From Oscillospiraceae bacterium (lineage in GTDB: Bacteria > Bacillota > Clostridia > Oscillospirales > Acutalibacteraceae), in contig JAQXLO010000108.1 of assembly GCA_029012165.1 (NCBI GenBank), positions 1 through 16,419 on the forward strand: 16,419 nucleotides of DNA, read 5' to 3'. Positions 1-7,813 of this stretch are shown here, in pieces (within the stretch, counting starts at the first letter, position 1; every line of letters begins with the position of its first letter). The notes beneath the pieces were generated by a model. It saw only the letters and a list, made by a program, of their open reading frames with translations. It searched no databases and was not told where the DNA came from. The position numbers were made by a program, and so were the translations under genes.

Positions 1-483
1 GAGTTTAACCTGCTGGACACCTTTTCCATCGAGGACAACATCTATCTGCCCTTGGTGCTGGCAGGGAAATCCCACCGGGAGATGGAGGAAAAACTGCGGG
101 ATCTTTCGGGCATTCTGGGCATTCGGGAGATTTTGAAAAAATACCCCTATGAAGTGTCCGGCGGACAGAAGCAGCGTGCCGCCGTGGCAAGGGCGCTCAT
201 TACGGACCCGAAGATCATTCTGGCGGATGAGCCCACCGGTGCGCTGGATTCCCACTCCGCCACGGAGCTTTTGCAGCTGTTCGGACAGATCAACGAGGCG
301 GGACAGACCATCGTCATGGTAACCCACTCGGTGGCGGCGGCAAGCACGGCGGGACGGGTGTTGTTTATCAAGGACGGCGTGGTGTTCCACCAGCTGTACC
401 GTGGCAGTGACAGCAACGAGCAGTTCTACCAAAAGATCTCCGACACCCTGACGATGCTGGCGACGGGCGGTGACAGACGATGA
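1..483 (+). CDS. ABC transporter ATP-binding protein, BceA type (5' truncated by window edge)
   Basis: This is the C-terminal 160 residues of an ATP-binding subunit that powers the permease encoded next to it. Transporters of this type usually export or detoxify cell-wall-active peptides such as bacitracin or lantibiotics. The frame is open from base 1, so the start and Walker A lie upstream. The fragment opens just after the expected Q-loop (EFNLLDTFSIEDNI). It then shows the ABC signature VSGGQKQR at fragment residues 52-59 and the Walker B/D-loop ILADEPTGALD at about 73-83. The switch histidine follows in VTHS. The stop codon overlaps the permease start (ATGA, 480-483), which indicates translational coupling. 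The family is clear; the exact substrate cannot be read. A BceRS-like two-component pair often accompanies such genes but would lie upstream of the window. Confidence 0.95.
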   Translation, partial: EFNLLDTFSIEDNIYLPLVLAGKSHREMEEKLRDLSGILGIREILKKYPYEVSGGQKQRAAVARALITDPKIILADEPTGALDSHSATELLQLFGQINEAGQTIVMVTHSVAAASTAGRVLFIKDGVVFHQLYRGSDSNEQFYQKISDTLTMLATGGDRR

Positions 484-2516
484 AAACCGCTCTTTTTCCG
501 ACCCTTGCGTGGACGGGCATCCGCAAAAACCGCAAACTCTATCTGCCCTACATCCTCTCATGCATCGGCAGTGTGATGATGTCGTACATCATAGAGTATC
601 TCACGCAGTCTCCCGCCGTGGCGCAGATGCACGGCGGCGGCGATCTGATGATGATTCTCCAGCCGGGCAAGATCGTCGTTTTGGTGTTCTCGGCGCTGTT
701 TTTGACCTATACCAACGCTTTTTTGACCCGCCGCAGAAACCGGGAGTTCGGCTTGTATAACGTTCTCGGTATGGACAAGCGCTGTATCGGCAGAATCGTC
801 GCATGGGAGTCGCTGGCGGTGTCGGGCATCAGCCTTGCGGCAGGCCTCGGCCTGGGCATTGCGTTCTCGAAGCTGGCGGAGCTTCTGCTTTTGTATATCA
901 TCCGTGCGGATGTGGACTATACATTCTCCGTTCCCCTGCGCTCGGTCGGCATCATCGCTGCCGCCTATGCGCTCATTTTTCTGTGGCTTCTGCTCAAATC
1001 CCTGTACGGCGTGCACCGCAGTGACCCGCTCGCACTCCTGCACAGCGAAAATGTGGGTGAAAAGCCGCCCAAGGGCAACCGTGTACTTGCCGTGTTCGGC
1101 GTGCTGCTTTTGGCGGCGGCGTACTTTTTGGCGGTCTATGTCCAATCTCCGATTACTGCCGTATCGACCTTCCTCATTGCCGTGCTGATGGTGATTGCCG
1201 CAACGTATCTGCTGTTCATCTCCGGATCGGTGGCGCTGTGCCGGATGTTGCAGAAAAACAAAAGCTACTACTACAACAAAAAGCATTTCGTTTCCGTGTC
1301 CTCCATGGCGTACCGCATGAAGCGCAACGGTGCAGGACTTGCAACGGTCTGCATTTTGTCCACGATGGTGCTGGTCATGATTGCCTCCTCGGCGAGCCTG
1401 TATTTCGGCGCCGAGGACAGCATCCGCAGTCGTTTCCCGCAGGAGAACAGCCTTGACGTCGAGGCAAGCTCCATCGGCGCTATGACGCAGGCGGGGACGG
1501 CGAAGCTTCGGGCGGCGTATGAAAACGTGTTTGCCGACCACGGCGTCACGGCAAAAAATGTGACGGCGTATGCCTACGCAACCATCACGGGCTTGCAGGA
1601 GCCGAACGGCGTAGACCCCGACGCTTCCCAAGCAATCAGCAGTATGATTGCACCCGAAAGCTTGCGCACGCTGTACTTCGTCCCGCTGTCGGACTACAAC
1701 AAAATGATGGGGACAAATCTCGTCCTGAACGGGAACGAGGCACGAATCGGTACCGTGCGCTGCGACTACGACAAACAGAGCTTCACCATGGGCGATGTGA
1801 CGCTGAACGTCATCGGCGCACTGGACAAGACGCCGGAGATGGGCAACGCCAATACCGCCATCATCCCGACCATCTATTTTGTCGTCCGTGATTTGGACGT
1901 GCTGACGCCGCTGGAAAAGCTGGCGGACTACAACGGAGACAAGATGCTCAAAACCTACTGGTACTATGGGTACGACCTCGGGTTTGAAAACGAGGAAGCC
2001 GTGCAAATCCTCAAAGAGCAAAAAGCGCTTTTGGGGGATTGCGACTTCGCACAGCAGGCGGATGGGGGTTACACCTATTACGCAGACTGCCTCGCCGCAG
2101 AGCGCAGTGACTTCTACTCCATGTTCGGCGGACTGTTCTTTATCGGCGTACTGCTGAGCGTGCTGTTCATGGCGGCAATGGTCATGATTATCTACTACAA
2201 GCAGATTTCCGAGGGCTACGAGGATCAGGCGGGCTTTGCCATCATGCAGAAGGTGGGCATGACCAAAGCGGACATCCGCAAGAGCGTCAATGCGCAGATC
2301 CTGACCGTGTTCTTTGCGCCGCTTTTGATGGCGGGACTGCATCTCGCCTTTGCCTTTACGCCCATCTGGAAGCTGCTGCAGCTGTTCAACCTGCACAATC
2401 TGCCCTTTGTCATCGGCGTTTCCGCCGTGGCGTTCGTGCTGTTCGGTGTGCTGTACGCCCTGATCTACAAGACGACCGCCAAGGCGTATTTCCACATCGT
2501 ATCCGATGCGGGCTAA
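480..2516 (+). CDS. FtsX-family ABC transporter permease, BceB type
   Basis: This 678-residue integral membrane permease partners the ATPase just upstream. Hydrophobic segments lie at about residues 20-38, 64-82, 108-140, 155-172, 203-221, 228-250 and 286-308. A large extracytoplasmic domain of about 235 residues (roughly 312-547) follows, and the last membrane segments are at about 549-572, 608-626 and 642-663. This 7+3 layout with a big loop before TM8 is the BceB hallmark. The loop is thought to bind the peptide or sense it for a partner kinase. The stretch YYKQISEGYEDQ...IMQKVGM (572-594) matches the conserved BceB cytoplasmic motif. The ATG overlaps the ATPase stop by four bases. The role in antimicrobial peptide resistance or sensing is inferred from the family. 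No cognate two-component system lies downstream. Confidence 0.93.
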   Translation: MKTALFPTLAWTGIRKNRKLYLPYILSCIGSVMMSYIIEYLTQSPAVAQMHGGGDLMMILQPGKIVVLVFSALFLTYTNAFLTRRRNREFGLYNVLGMDKRCIGRIVAWESLAVSGISLAAGLGLGIAFSKLAELLLLYIIRADVDYTFSVPLRSVGIIAAAYALIFLWLLLKSLYGVHRSDPLALLHSENVGEKPPKGNRVLAVFGVLLLAAAYFLAVYVQSPITAVSTFLIAVLMVIAATYLLFISGSVALCRMLQKNKSYYYNKKHFVSVSSMAYRMKRNGAGLATVCILSTMVLVMIASSASLYFGAEDSIRSRFPQENSLDVEASSIGAMTQAGTAKLRAAYENVFADHGVTAKNVTAYAYATITGLQEPNGVDPDASQAISSMIAPESLRTLYFVPLSDYNKMMGTNLVLNGNEARIGTVRCDYDKQSFTMGDVTLNVIGALDKTPEMGNANTAIIPTIYFVVRDLDVLTPLEKLADYNGDKMLKTYWYYGYDLGFENEEAVQILKEQKALLGDCDFAQQADGGYTYYADCLAAERSDFYSMFGGLFFIGVLLSVLFMAAMVMIIYYKQISEGYEDQAGFAIMQKVGMTKADIRKSVNAQILTVFFAPLLMAGLHLAFAFTPIWKLLQLFNLHNLPFVIGVSAVAFVLFGVLYALIYKTTAKAYFHIVSDAG

Positions 2517-2537
2517 ACCGTTACAGCGCATTGCAAT

Positions 2538-2568
2538 CGGCGGCACGGGGTTTATCCCCGTGCCGCCG
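2538..2568 (+). terminator. Strong hairpin, probable terminator of the BceAB operon
   Basis: Perfect 13-bp arms CGGCGGCACGGGG (2538-2550) and CCCCGTGCCGCCG (2556-2568) enclose a 5-nt loop, 21 nt after the permease stop. The following bases contain only a weak T-run (TCTTT at 2574-2578). It is therefore a very stable hairpin with an imperfect tail. Confidence 0.75.
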
Positions 2569-2608
2569 AAGCGTCTTTCAGGAGGCTTTGTTTGATTTTG
2601 TGAAATAC

Positions 2609-2636
2609 TGCCAAAAAACAGCATCGAATTTTGGCA
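2609..2636. promoter_or_regulatory. Inverted repeat upstream of the catabolic operon promoter
   Basis: Perfect 8-bp arms TGCCAAAA (2609-2616) and TTTTGGCA (2629-2636) are separated by 12 nt. They end 19 nt before the -35 box. The position suits an activator or upstream repressor site, but no protein can be named and chance cannot be excluded in AT-rich DNA. Confidence 0.35.
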
Positions 2637-2655
2637 CACATTTTTACGCTTTTTC

Positions 2656-2683
2656 TTGAAATTTGGGGGCGATGCGCTATAAT
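2656..2683 (+). promoter_or_regulatory. Sigma-A promoter of the oxidoreductase/epimerase operon
   Basis: The -35 box is TTGAAA (2656-2661) and the -10 box is a consensus TATAAT (2678-2683), with a 16-nt spacer. It lies 52 nt before the ATG at 2736, in an AT-rich gap directly after the BceAB terminator. Confidence 0.75.
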
Positions 2684-2687
2684 TAGC

Positions 2688-2707
2688 TTGTGTGGTTATG
2701 CACACAA
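2688..2707. promoter_or_regulatory. Candidate operator over the transcription start
   Basis: Perfect inverted repeat TTGTGTG (2688-2694) and CACACAA (2701-2707) with a 6-nt centre, beginning 4 nt after the -10 box. It therefore covers the predicted +1. This is the classic place for a repressor operator of the LacI or GntR kind. The half-site GCACACA also occurs at 2634-2640, 66 bp upstream. No regulator gene lies in the window. Confidence 0.5.
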
Positions 2708-2722
2708 TTTTCAATCGAAAGC

Positions 2723-2728
2723 AGAGGA
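2723..2728 (+). promoter_or_regulatory. RBS that decides the start at 2736
   Basis: AGAGGA, 7 nt before the ATG at 2736. An in-frame ATG exists at 2631, but it lies upstream of the promoter and operator, so 2736 is the real start. Confidence 0.75.
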
Positions 2729-2735
2729 ATACACT

Positions 2736-3821
2736 ATGAGAAAAGTCAGAGTCGGCATCATCGGCTGCGGCGGCATCGCCAACGGCAAGCATATGCCGTC
2801 CCTTTCCAAAATCGAAGAGGTCGAAATGGTTGCGTTCTGTGACATCATCGAGGAGCGTGCACAGAAGTCCGCCGAGAAATTCGGCATCGAAGGCGCCAAG
2901 GTTTACACGGACTACAAGGAGCTCTTGCAGGACGAGAGCATTGAGGTCGTCCATGTCTGCACCCCCAACCGTTCCCACTCCTTCATCACGGTCGATGCGC
3001 TGGAATCCGGCAAGCACGTCATGTGCGAAAAGCCCATGGCCAAGACCTATGCCGAAGCCAAGAAGATGCTCGAAGCATCGGAGCGTACCGGCAAGAAGCT
3101 GACCATCGGCTACCAGCAGCGCTGGAGAGGCGACTCTCAGTATCTCAAGCAGGTCTGCGAAAACGGCGAGCTGGGTGACATCTACTACGGTCGTGCCATC
3201 GCACTGCGCCGTCGTGCCGTGCCGACATGGGGCGTGTTCCTCAATGAATATGAGCAGGGCGGCGGTCCGCTGATCGACATCGGCACCCATGCGCTGGATC
3301 TGACTCTTTGGATGATGGATAACTACAAGCCGAAGATGGTTGTCGGCACCAAGTACAAGAAGATGGGCGACCAGAAGCAGACGGCCAATGCATGGGGCGA
3401 CTGGGATCCCGAAAAGTATACCGTGGAGGACTCTGCGTTCGGCTTTGTCGTGATGGAAAACGGTGCGACCATCAGTGTCGAGAGCAGCTGGGCGCTGAAC
3501 ATCGCCGACCCCAACGAGGCGGTCTGTCTGCTGGCGGGCGACAAGGCGGGCGCCGATATGCTGGACGGTCTGCGCATCAACTACGTCAAGAATAACCGTC
3601 AGGTCATCGAAAAGCCCGACTTCAAGACCGGCGGTGTGGCCTTCTTTGACGGCGACAAGGGCGCCAGCCCCGCCGATCTGGAGGCTCGTGCGTGGATCAA
3701 CGCCGTCATCAACGACACCGAGCCGCCCACAAAGGCATCTCAGGCCATTGTTGTCACCCGCATTTTGGAGGCAATTTACGAATCTGCCGAAACGGGCAAG
3801 CCCGTCTACTTCGAGGACTGA
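2736..3821 (+). CDS. Gfo/Idh/MocA family oxidoreductase
   Basis: This 361-residue cytoplasmic NAD(P)-dependent dehydrogenase probably acts on a sugar, inositol or glycoside hydroxyl. The N-terminal Rossmann fold shows VGIIGCGGIANGKHM (6-20). The family EKP motif is at 98-100, carrying the conserved lysine near the nicotinamide. The substrate domain has GGGPLIDIGTHALD (175-188), including the usual D...H pair of this family. The ATG at 2736 fits the homologous N-terminus and has an RBS. An earlier in-frame ATG at 2631 would add 35 residues encoded by the promoter region and is rejected. The gene leads a tight operon, 11 nt ahead of a TIM-barrel sugar isomerase-like gene. The family is certain but the substrate is unknown. 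The neighbours suggest oxidation to a keto-sugar. Confidence 0.93.
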   Translation: MRKVRVGIIGCGGIANGKHMPSLSKIEEVEMVAFCDIIEERAQKSAEKFGIEGAKVYTDYKELLQDESIEVVHVCTPNRSHSFITVDALESGKHVMCEKPMAKTYAEAKKMLEASERTGKKLTIGYQQRWRGDSQYLKQVCENGELGDIYYGRAIALRRRAVPTWGVFLNEYEQGGGPLIDIGTHALDLTLWMMDNYKPKMVVGTKYKKMGDQKQTANAWGDWDPEKYTVEDSAFGFVVMENGATISVESSWALNIADPNEAVCLLAGDKAGADMLDGLRINYVKNNRQVIEKPDFKTGGVAFFDGDKGASPADLEARAWINAVINDTEPPTKASQAIVVTRILEAIYESAETGKPVYFED

Positions 3822-3832
3822 GAGGATAGAGC

Positions 3833-4558
3833 ATGAAATACGCAGTTCAGTTATATACCCTTCGCCGTGACTGCGAAAACGGCGGCGAGTTTTTGGCGCT
3901 GTTCCAAAAAATCAAGGCGCTGGGCTTTGACGGCGTGGAGTTTGCCGGCTGGCACGACCTGCCGCTGCGGGAGATCCGCATTGCGCTGGACGCCGCAGGT
4001 CTGGAGGCGGTCGGCTGCCACTGCGGCATGGACAGCTTTGACGGAGAAGAAAATATCCGCAAGTGCATTGCCGATGCCAAGACGCTGGGCATGGATTGCT
4101 ACGGCGTCGGCGGCGCACCCCATACCACCAAGGAGGACATCGACAGACTTCGCCGCATCTTCCGAGAGGCCAACGCCATCGGCGAGCCGGAGGGTGTGAA
4201 GTTCTACTATCACAACCACTCCGAGGAGTTCCAAATCGAGCTGGACGGCGAGATGGTCGAGAACCTGATCGCCAAGGACGCATGGCTGGAGATCGACACC
4301 TACTGGAGCCACTATGCCGGCATGAACAACGCCGAGCTGATCCGCTTTTTGCAGGATCGCATCATCCATCTGCACGTCAAGGACGGTGTGGACGGTCATC
4401 CCAAGGCTTTGGGCGAGGGCGACTGCGATGTCAAGGCGGTGCTGGATGCCGCCAAGGAAATCGACCTGCCGTGGATCGTGCTGGAAAACGATGACCCCAC
4501 CCCCACGGGTCTTGAGGACATCGCACGCAGCATGGCATTTTTGAAAGCAAACGCATAA
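3833..4558 (+). CDS. Sugar phosphate isomerase/epimerase-like TIM-barrel protein (short form)
   Basis: This 241-residue protein belongs to the AP-endonuclease-2/xylose-isomerase-like TIM-barrel superfamily, whose members isomerise, epimerise or eliminate sugars with a divalent metal. It begins MKYAVQLYTLRRD, typical of the family. Segments that form the metal and substrate site are YYHNHSEEF (125-133), LEIDTYW (152-158, D155), HLHVKD (179-184, H181) and WIVLEND (214-220, E218). The strand that often carries the first glutamate ligand reads HNHSEE here, a known subfamily variant. The protein is somewhat shorter than the usual 260-300 residues but looks complete. The RBS AGAGGA (3821-3826) begins on the last base of the preceding stop codon. 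Sitting between a Gfo/Idh/MocA enzyme and a second TIM barrel, it probably processes the keto-sugar they make. Confidence 0.9.
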   Translation: MKYAVQLYTLRRDCENGGEFLALFQKIKALGFDGVEFAGWHDLPLREIRIALDAAGLEAVGCHCGMDSFDGEENIRKCIADAKTLGMDCYGVGGAPHTTKEDIDRLRRIFREANAIGEPEGVKFYYHNHSEEFQIELDGEMVENLIAKDAWLEIDTYWSHYAGMNNAELIRFLQDRIIHLHVKDGVDGHPKALGEGDCDVKAVLDAAKEIDLPWIVLENDDPTPTGLEDIARSMAFLKANA

Positions 4559-4570
4559 GGAGAGATTTGG

Positions 4571-5536
4571 ATGAAACTCGGTGTTTTTACCACACTTTTA
4601 AGCAACCTTCCTCTGGAGGAGGCGTGCAAATATTTTCACTCTTTGGGAATCCAGATGGTGGAGATCGGCTGCGGCGGCTATCCCGGCAATGCCCACGCCG
4701 ACCCCGACAAACTGCTTGCCGACGACGCCGCACTGGAAGCGTTCAAGGCGACACTGCAAAAGTATGATTTGCAGATCAGCGCCCTGTCCTGCCACGGCAA
4801 CCCCGTGCATCCCGACAAGGCCACCGCTGCGATGTACGACGAAACCATCCGCAAGACCATTCTGCTGGCGGAAAAACTGGGACTTTCGCAGATCAACACC
4901 TTCTCCGGCTGTCCCGGCGACCACGAGGGTGCCAAGTACCCCAACTGGGTCACCTGCCCGTGGCCGAACGATTTCGGCACGATTCTCGACTGGCAGTGGA
5001 ACGAGGTGCTCATTCCCTACTGGAAGGATCTGGTTGCCTTTGCCAAGGCGCACGGCGTCAACAAGATTGCGCTGGAACTGCATCCCGGTTTCTGCGTGTA
5101 CAATACCGAGTCGCTTCTGCGTCTGCGTGAGGCGGTCGGTCCCGAGATCGGCGCCAACCTCGACCCGAGCCACCTGATTTGGCAGGGCATGGAGCCGGTG
5201 GCGGTGATCCGTGCGCTGGGCGATGCCATCTTCCACTTCCACGCCAAGGATACCAAGATCGACAAGTACAACACCGCTGTCAATGGCGTTTTGGACAACA
5301 AGCCCTACGGCGACGAGATTCATCGCTCGTGGATCTTCCGCTCCATCGGCTACGGCAATGACGCAGCGTACTGGAAGGACATCATTTCCAACCTGCGCAT
5401 GGTCGGCTACGACTACGCCATCAGCATTGAGCATGAGGACAGTCTCATGAGTCAGAATGAGGGTCTGAGTAAGGCGGTGTCCCTGCTCAAGGATGTTCTG
5501 ATTACCGAGGACACCGGCGAGATGTGGTGGGTCTGA
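4571..5536 (+). CDS. Sugar phosphate isomerase/epimerase-like TIM-barrel protein
   Basis: This 321-residue protein is from the same superfamily as the preceding gene but has only distant sequence similarity to it. The canonical metal ligands are all in place: E169 in IALELHPGF, D198 in NLDPSHL, H224 in FHFHAKD and E287 in SIEHED. A four-ligand set of this kind normally holds Mn2+ or another divalent ion and supports enediol or keto-sugar chemistry. The insert around 231-262 (YNTAVNGVLD to SIGYG) is typical of the longer subgroup. The RBS AAGGAGAG (4557-4564) overlaps the previous stop, giving a 12-nt gap, so the operon is tight. The pairing with two Gfo/Idh/MocA dehydrogenases points to an oxidise-rearrange-reduce or oxidise-eliminate route. 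The exact reaction cannot be named. Confidence 0.92.
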   Translation: MKLGVFTTLLSNLPLEEACKYFHSLGIQMVEIGCGGYPGNAHADPDKLLADDAALEAFKATLQKYDLQISALSCHGNPVHPDKATAAMYDETIRKTILLAEKLGLSQINTFSGCPGDHEGAKYPNWVTCPWPNDFGTILDWQWNEVLIPYWKDLVAFAKAHGVNKIALELHPGFCVYNTESLLRLREAVGPEIGANLDPSHLIWQGMEPVAVIRALGDAIFHFHAKDTKIDKYNTAVNGVLDNKPYGDEIHRSWIFRSIGYGNDAAYWKDIISNLRMVGYDYAISIEHEDSLMSQNEGLSKAVSLLKDVLITEDTGEMWWV

Positions 5537-5563
5537 GCCAAAACGATTTGAGGTGAATGCATT

Positions 5564-6631
5564 ATGGAAAAGAAAGTATTGGGCGGCGCCGTCATCGGCT
5601 ACGGCGGCATGGGAAATTTTCACGCCAACCAGATGCTCAAGGAGGAGATCCCCGGCATCGAACTGATTGGCGTGTATGATATTGACGAAGAACGCCAGCA
5701 GGTCGCCCGGGATAAGGGAATCGAAGCCTTTGAAAGCCGGGAAGCGCTGCTGTCGGATGCACGCATTGACGTGGTGGTGATCGCCACCCCCAACGATGTG
5801 CACAAGGAGATCGCCATTGATGCCATGGCACACGGCAAAAACGTGGTCTCGGAAAAGCCCGTCACCCTTTGCCCCGCCGATTTGGAGGAGATGATTGCCG
5901 CCGCAAACCGCTACGGCAAGCTCTTTACCGTCCACCAGAACCGCCGCTTTGACGGCGACTATCTGCTGGCGAAGCATATCATGGAAAGCGGCGATCTGGG
6001 CGAAGTGTTCCGCATCGAGTCTCGTGTGCAGGGCTCCCGGGGCATTCCCAGCGGCTGGCGTGAGGAAAAGGCGCACGGCGGCGGAATGCTCTACGACTGG
6101 GGTGTGCATATGCTTGACCAGATGCTCTGGACGATGACCGGGCACAAGATTATCTCCGTCTATGCCACCATGACCTACATCACCAATTCCGAGTGCGACG
6201 ACGGCTTCTCCGTGCTGTGCAAGTTCGACAACGGCGTGGAGTGGATCATCGAGATTCAGACCAACAACTTCACCAATTTGCCCCGCTGGTACATCCTCGG
6301 CGTCAACGGCAGTGCCGTCATTGACGACTGGGATCTCAACGGCAAGATTGTCAAGGTCACCGATTTCAGCAAGCAGGACAGCGCCCCGGTCGTGGCCGGT
6401 ATGGGTATCACCCGTACCATGGCGCCCCGCACCGAGGAAACCATCAAGACCTTCCCCCTGCAAAAGGAGGGCTTCGAGGGCGACTGGAACGGCTACTACC
6501 GTAACCTGATTGCGGCGCTTGGCGGCGAAGAGGATATCCTTGTCACCCACGACCAGCAGAGACTGCTGGTGCGTGTGATCGACGCCATCTTCCGCTCGGC
6601 GGCGACCAATGAAGTCGTACATTTCGATTAA
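5564..6631 (+). CDS. Gfo/Idh/MocA family oxidoreductase (second)
   Basis: This 355-residue NAD(P)-dependent dehydrogenase differs clearly from the one at the head of the operon, so it is not a recent duplicate. The Rossmann motif is GAVIGYGGMGNFHANQM (8-24), the acidic end of strand 2 is YDIDEE (38-43), suggesting NAD, and the EKP motif is at 97-99. The substrate domain carries GGGMLYDWGVHMLD (172-185) with the expected D and H. The start has GAGGTGA (5550-5556) at good spacing, and the 27-nt gap keeps it in the operon. Two non-identical dehydrogenases in one operon suggest they act at different steps, for instance oxidation of a glycoside and re-reduction of a keto product. A terminator-like hairpin follows the stop. 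Confidence 0.93.
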   Translation: MEKKVLGGAVIGYGGMGNFHANQMLKEEIPGIELIGVYDIDEERQQVARDKGIEAFESREALLSDARIDVVVIATPNDVHKEIAIDAMAHGKNVVSEKPVTLCPADLEEMIAAANRYGKLFTVHQNRRFDGDYLLAKHIMESGDLGEVFRIESRVQGSRGIPSGWREEKAHGGGMLYDWGVHMLDQMLWTMTGHKIISVYATMTYITNSECDDGFSVLCKFDNGVEWIIEIQTNNFTNLPRWYILGVNGSAVIDDWDLNGKIVKVTDFSKQDSAPVVAGMGITRTMAPRTEETIKTFPLQKEGFEGDWNGYYRNLIAALGGEEDILVTHDQQRLLVRVIDAIFRSAATNEVVHFD

Positions 6632-6648
6632 ATTCTTTTTGACAGTCC

Positions 6649-6682
6649 GAGGCGTGCAGTTTTTTGCACGCCTCTTTGTTTG
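6649..6682 (+). terminator. Intrinsic terminator after the four-gene operon
   Basis: Perfect 10-bp arms GAGGCGTGCA (6649-6658) and TGCACGCCTC (6665-6674), a loop of 6 nt and a T-rich tail TTTGTTTG. It ends only about 5 nt before the RBS of the next gene. No good promoter lies between them, so partial read-through may feed that gene. Confidence 0.8.
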
Positions 6683-6701
6683 AAAGAAAGGAGATTTTCA
6701 A

Positions 6702-7805
6702 ATGCAGTATGATATTGCGGCGATCATTTGGCCGTCCTACAGCGGAGACGACCCACGCACACGCATCTTTTGGCCGGAGGGGTACGGCGAATGGCAGACC
6801 GTCAAGGCGATGACCGACAAGGGATATGCCGGATGCCGCTGGCCGAGAAAACCGCTTTGGGGGTATGTGAACGAGGCAGACCCCTATGTGATGGAAATGC
6901 AGATTCGTGCCGCTGTTCGGCACAAGGTCAATGTATTCATCTATGACTGGTACTGGTACGATAACCGTCCCTTTTTGGAAAACTGTCTGCATGACGGCTT
7001 CCTCGGCGCACCGAACAATACGGATATGCGCTTCTATCTCATGTGGGCGAATCACAATGCCACCTATCTTTGGGACAAGCGGAATTCCTACGACCAGTCA
7101 TGCCCCGTGTGGATGGGCACCGTTACGCCGCAGGTGTTTGACGAAATCTGCGATCGTACCATCGAGACCTATTTCAAAAAGCCCAACTACTACACCATAG
7201 ACGGCTGTCCCGTGTACATGGTGTTTGACGTGGACAATCTGATTCGCTCCTTCGGGTCTGTGCAGGCGTGCCGTGCGGGACTGGAACGCTTTCGCCGCAA
7301 GACGGCGGCGGCAGGATTTCCGGGACTGCATTTGCAGATGGCGATGTTCGGCAACGGAACGCACCAGCCCGTCCCGTCGGATCCGCCCATGACGGAGCGG
7401 GAACAGCTGACCGCCCTCGGCTTCGACAGCTTCACCAACTATAACTGGGCGTGCTGTTTGGATATCGACCGGGACTATGCCGCAGTGGAAGCGGATTTTC
7501 AAAATCTTTGCAGGGAGTACAGCACGTGGGAGGCGCCGTACTATCCGAACCTCACCGTGGGCTGGGACAACAATGTGCGCTTCCATCAGTTTGTGCCGGG
7601 CGTCCTGCGGGACAACACGCCGGAGAAATTTGCCGCCGCCTGCGAAAACGTGAAACAGTATGTGGACGCAGAGCTGCAAAAGGGCAGACTGCACGCCCCG
7701 CTGATTACGGTCAACAGCTGGAACGAGTGGACGGAAACGAGTTATCTGGAGCCGGATGACCTGTACGGTTACGGATACTTGGAAGCGATTCGAGACGTGT
7801 TTTGA
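6702..7805 (+). CDS. GH99/WbsX-like glycan enzyme
   Basis: This 367-residue protein has the GH99-like (Glyco_tran_WbsX) fold, a TIM-barrel family that includes endo-mannosidases and proteins annotated as O-antigen-associated enzymes. Supporting features are the aromatic N-terminus AIIWPSYSGDD (7-17), FIYDWYWYDNRPFLEN (79-94), FYLMWANHN (111-119), PVYMVFDVDNL (170-180) and the near-C-terminal hallmark NSWNEWTETSYLEP (338-351). In this family the WNEW(T)E stretch lies at the active site. No signal peptide is visible, so it should act in the cytoplasm, probably as a glycosidase on an imported oligosaccharide, not as a secreted enzyme. The strong RBS AAAGGAGA (6687-6694) fixes the start. It follows the sugar operon after a hairpin and may share its transcript. 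Glycosidase versus transferase activity is not settled. Confidence 0.82.
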   Translation: MQYDIAAIIWPSYSGDDPRTRIFWPEGYGEWQTVKAMTDKGYAGCRWPRKPLWGYVNEADPYVMEMQIRAAVRHKVNVFIYDWYWYDNRPFLENCLHDGFLGAPNNTDMRFYLMWANHNATYLWDKRNSYDQSCPVWMGTVTPQVFDEICDRTIETYFKKPNYYTIDGCPVYMVFDVDNLIRSFGSVQACRAGLERFRRKTAAAGFPGLHLQMAMFGNGTHQPVPSDPPMTEREQLTALGFDSFTNYNWACCLDIDRDYAAVEADFQNLCREYSTWEAPYYPNLTVGWDNNVRFHQFVPGVLRDNTPEKFAAACENVKQYVDAELQKGRLHAPLITVNSWNEWTETSYLEPDDLYGYGYLEAIRDVF

Positions 7806-7813
7806 AAATGGAT

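Noticed and set aside
558..3290. 910-codon open frame on the minus strand opposite the permease and first dehydrogenase
   Set aside because: It is antisense to two genes with clear family motifs and crosses the terminator and promoter. Its composition is His/Gln/Arg-rich as expected for a shadow frame in GC-rich DNA.
4598..6622. 674-codon open frame on the minus strand opposite the second TIM barrel and second dehydrogenase
   Set aside because: It shadows two genes with intact active sites, has no domain I recognise and no plausible RBS context.
6639..6667. TTGACA at 6639-6644 as a promoter for the GH99-like gene
   Set aside because: No -10-like hexamer lies 16-18 nt downstream; that position is inside the terminator loop (TTTTGC).
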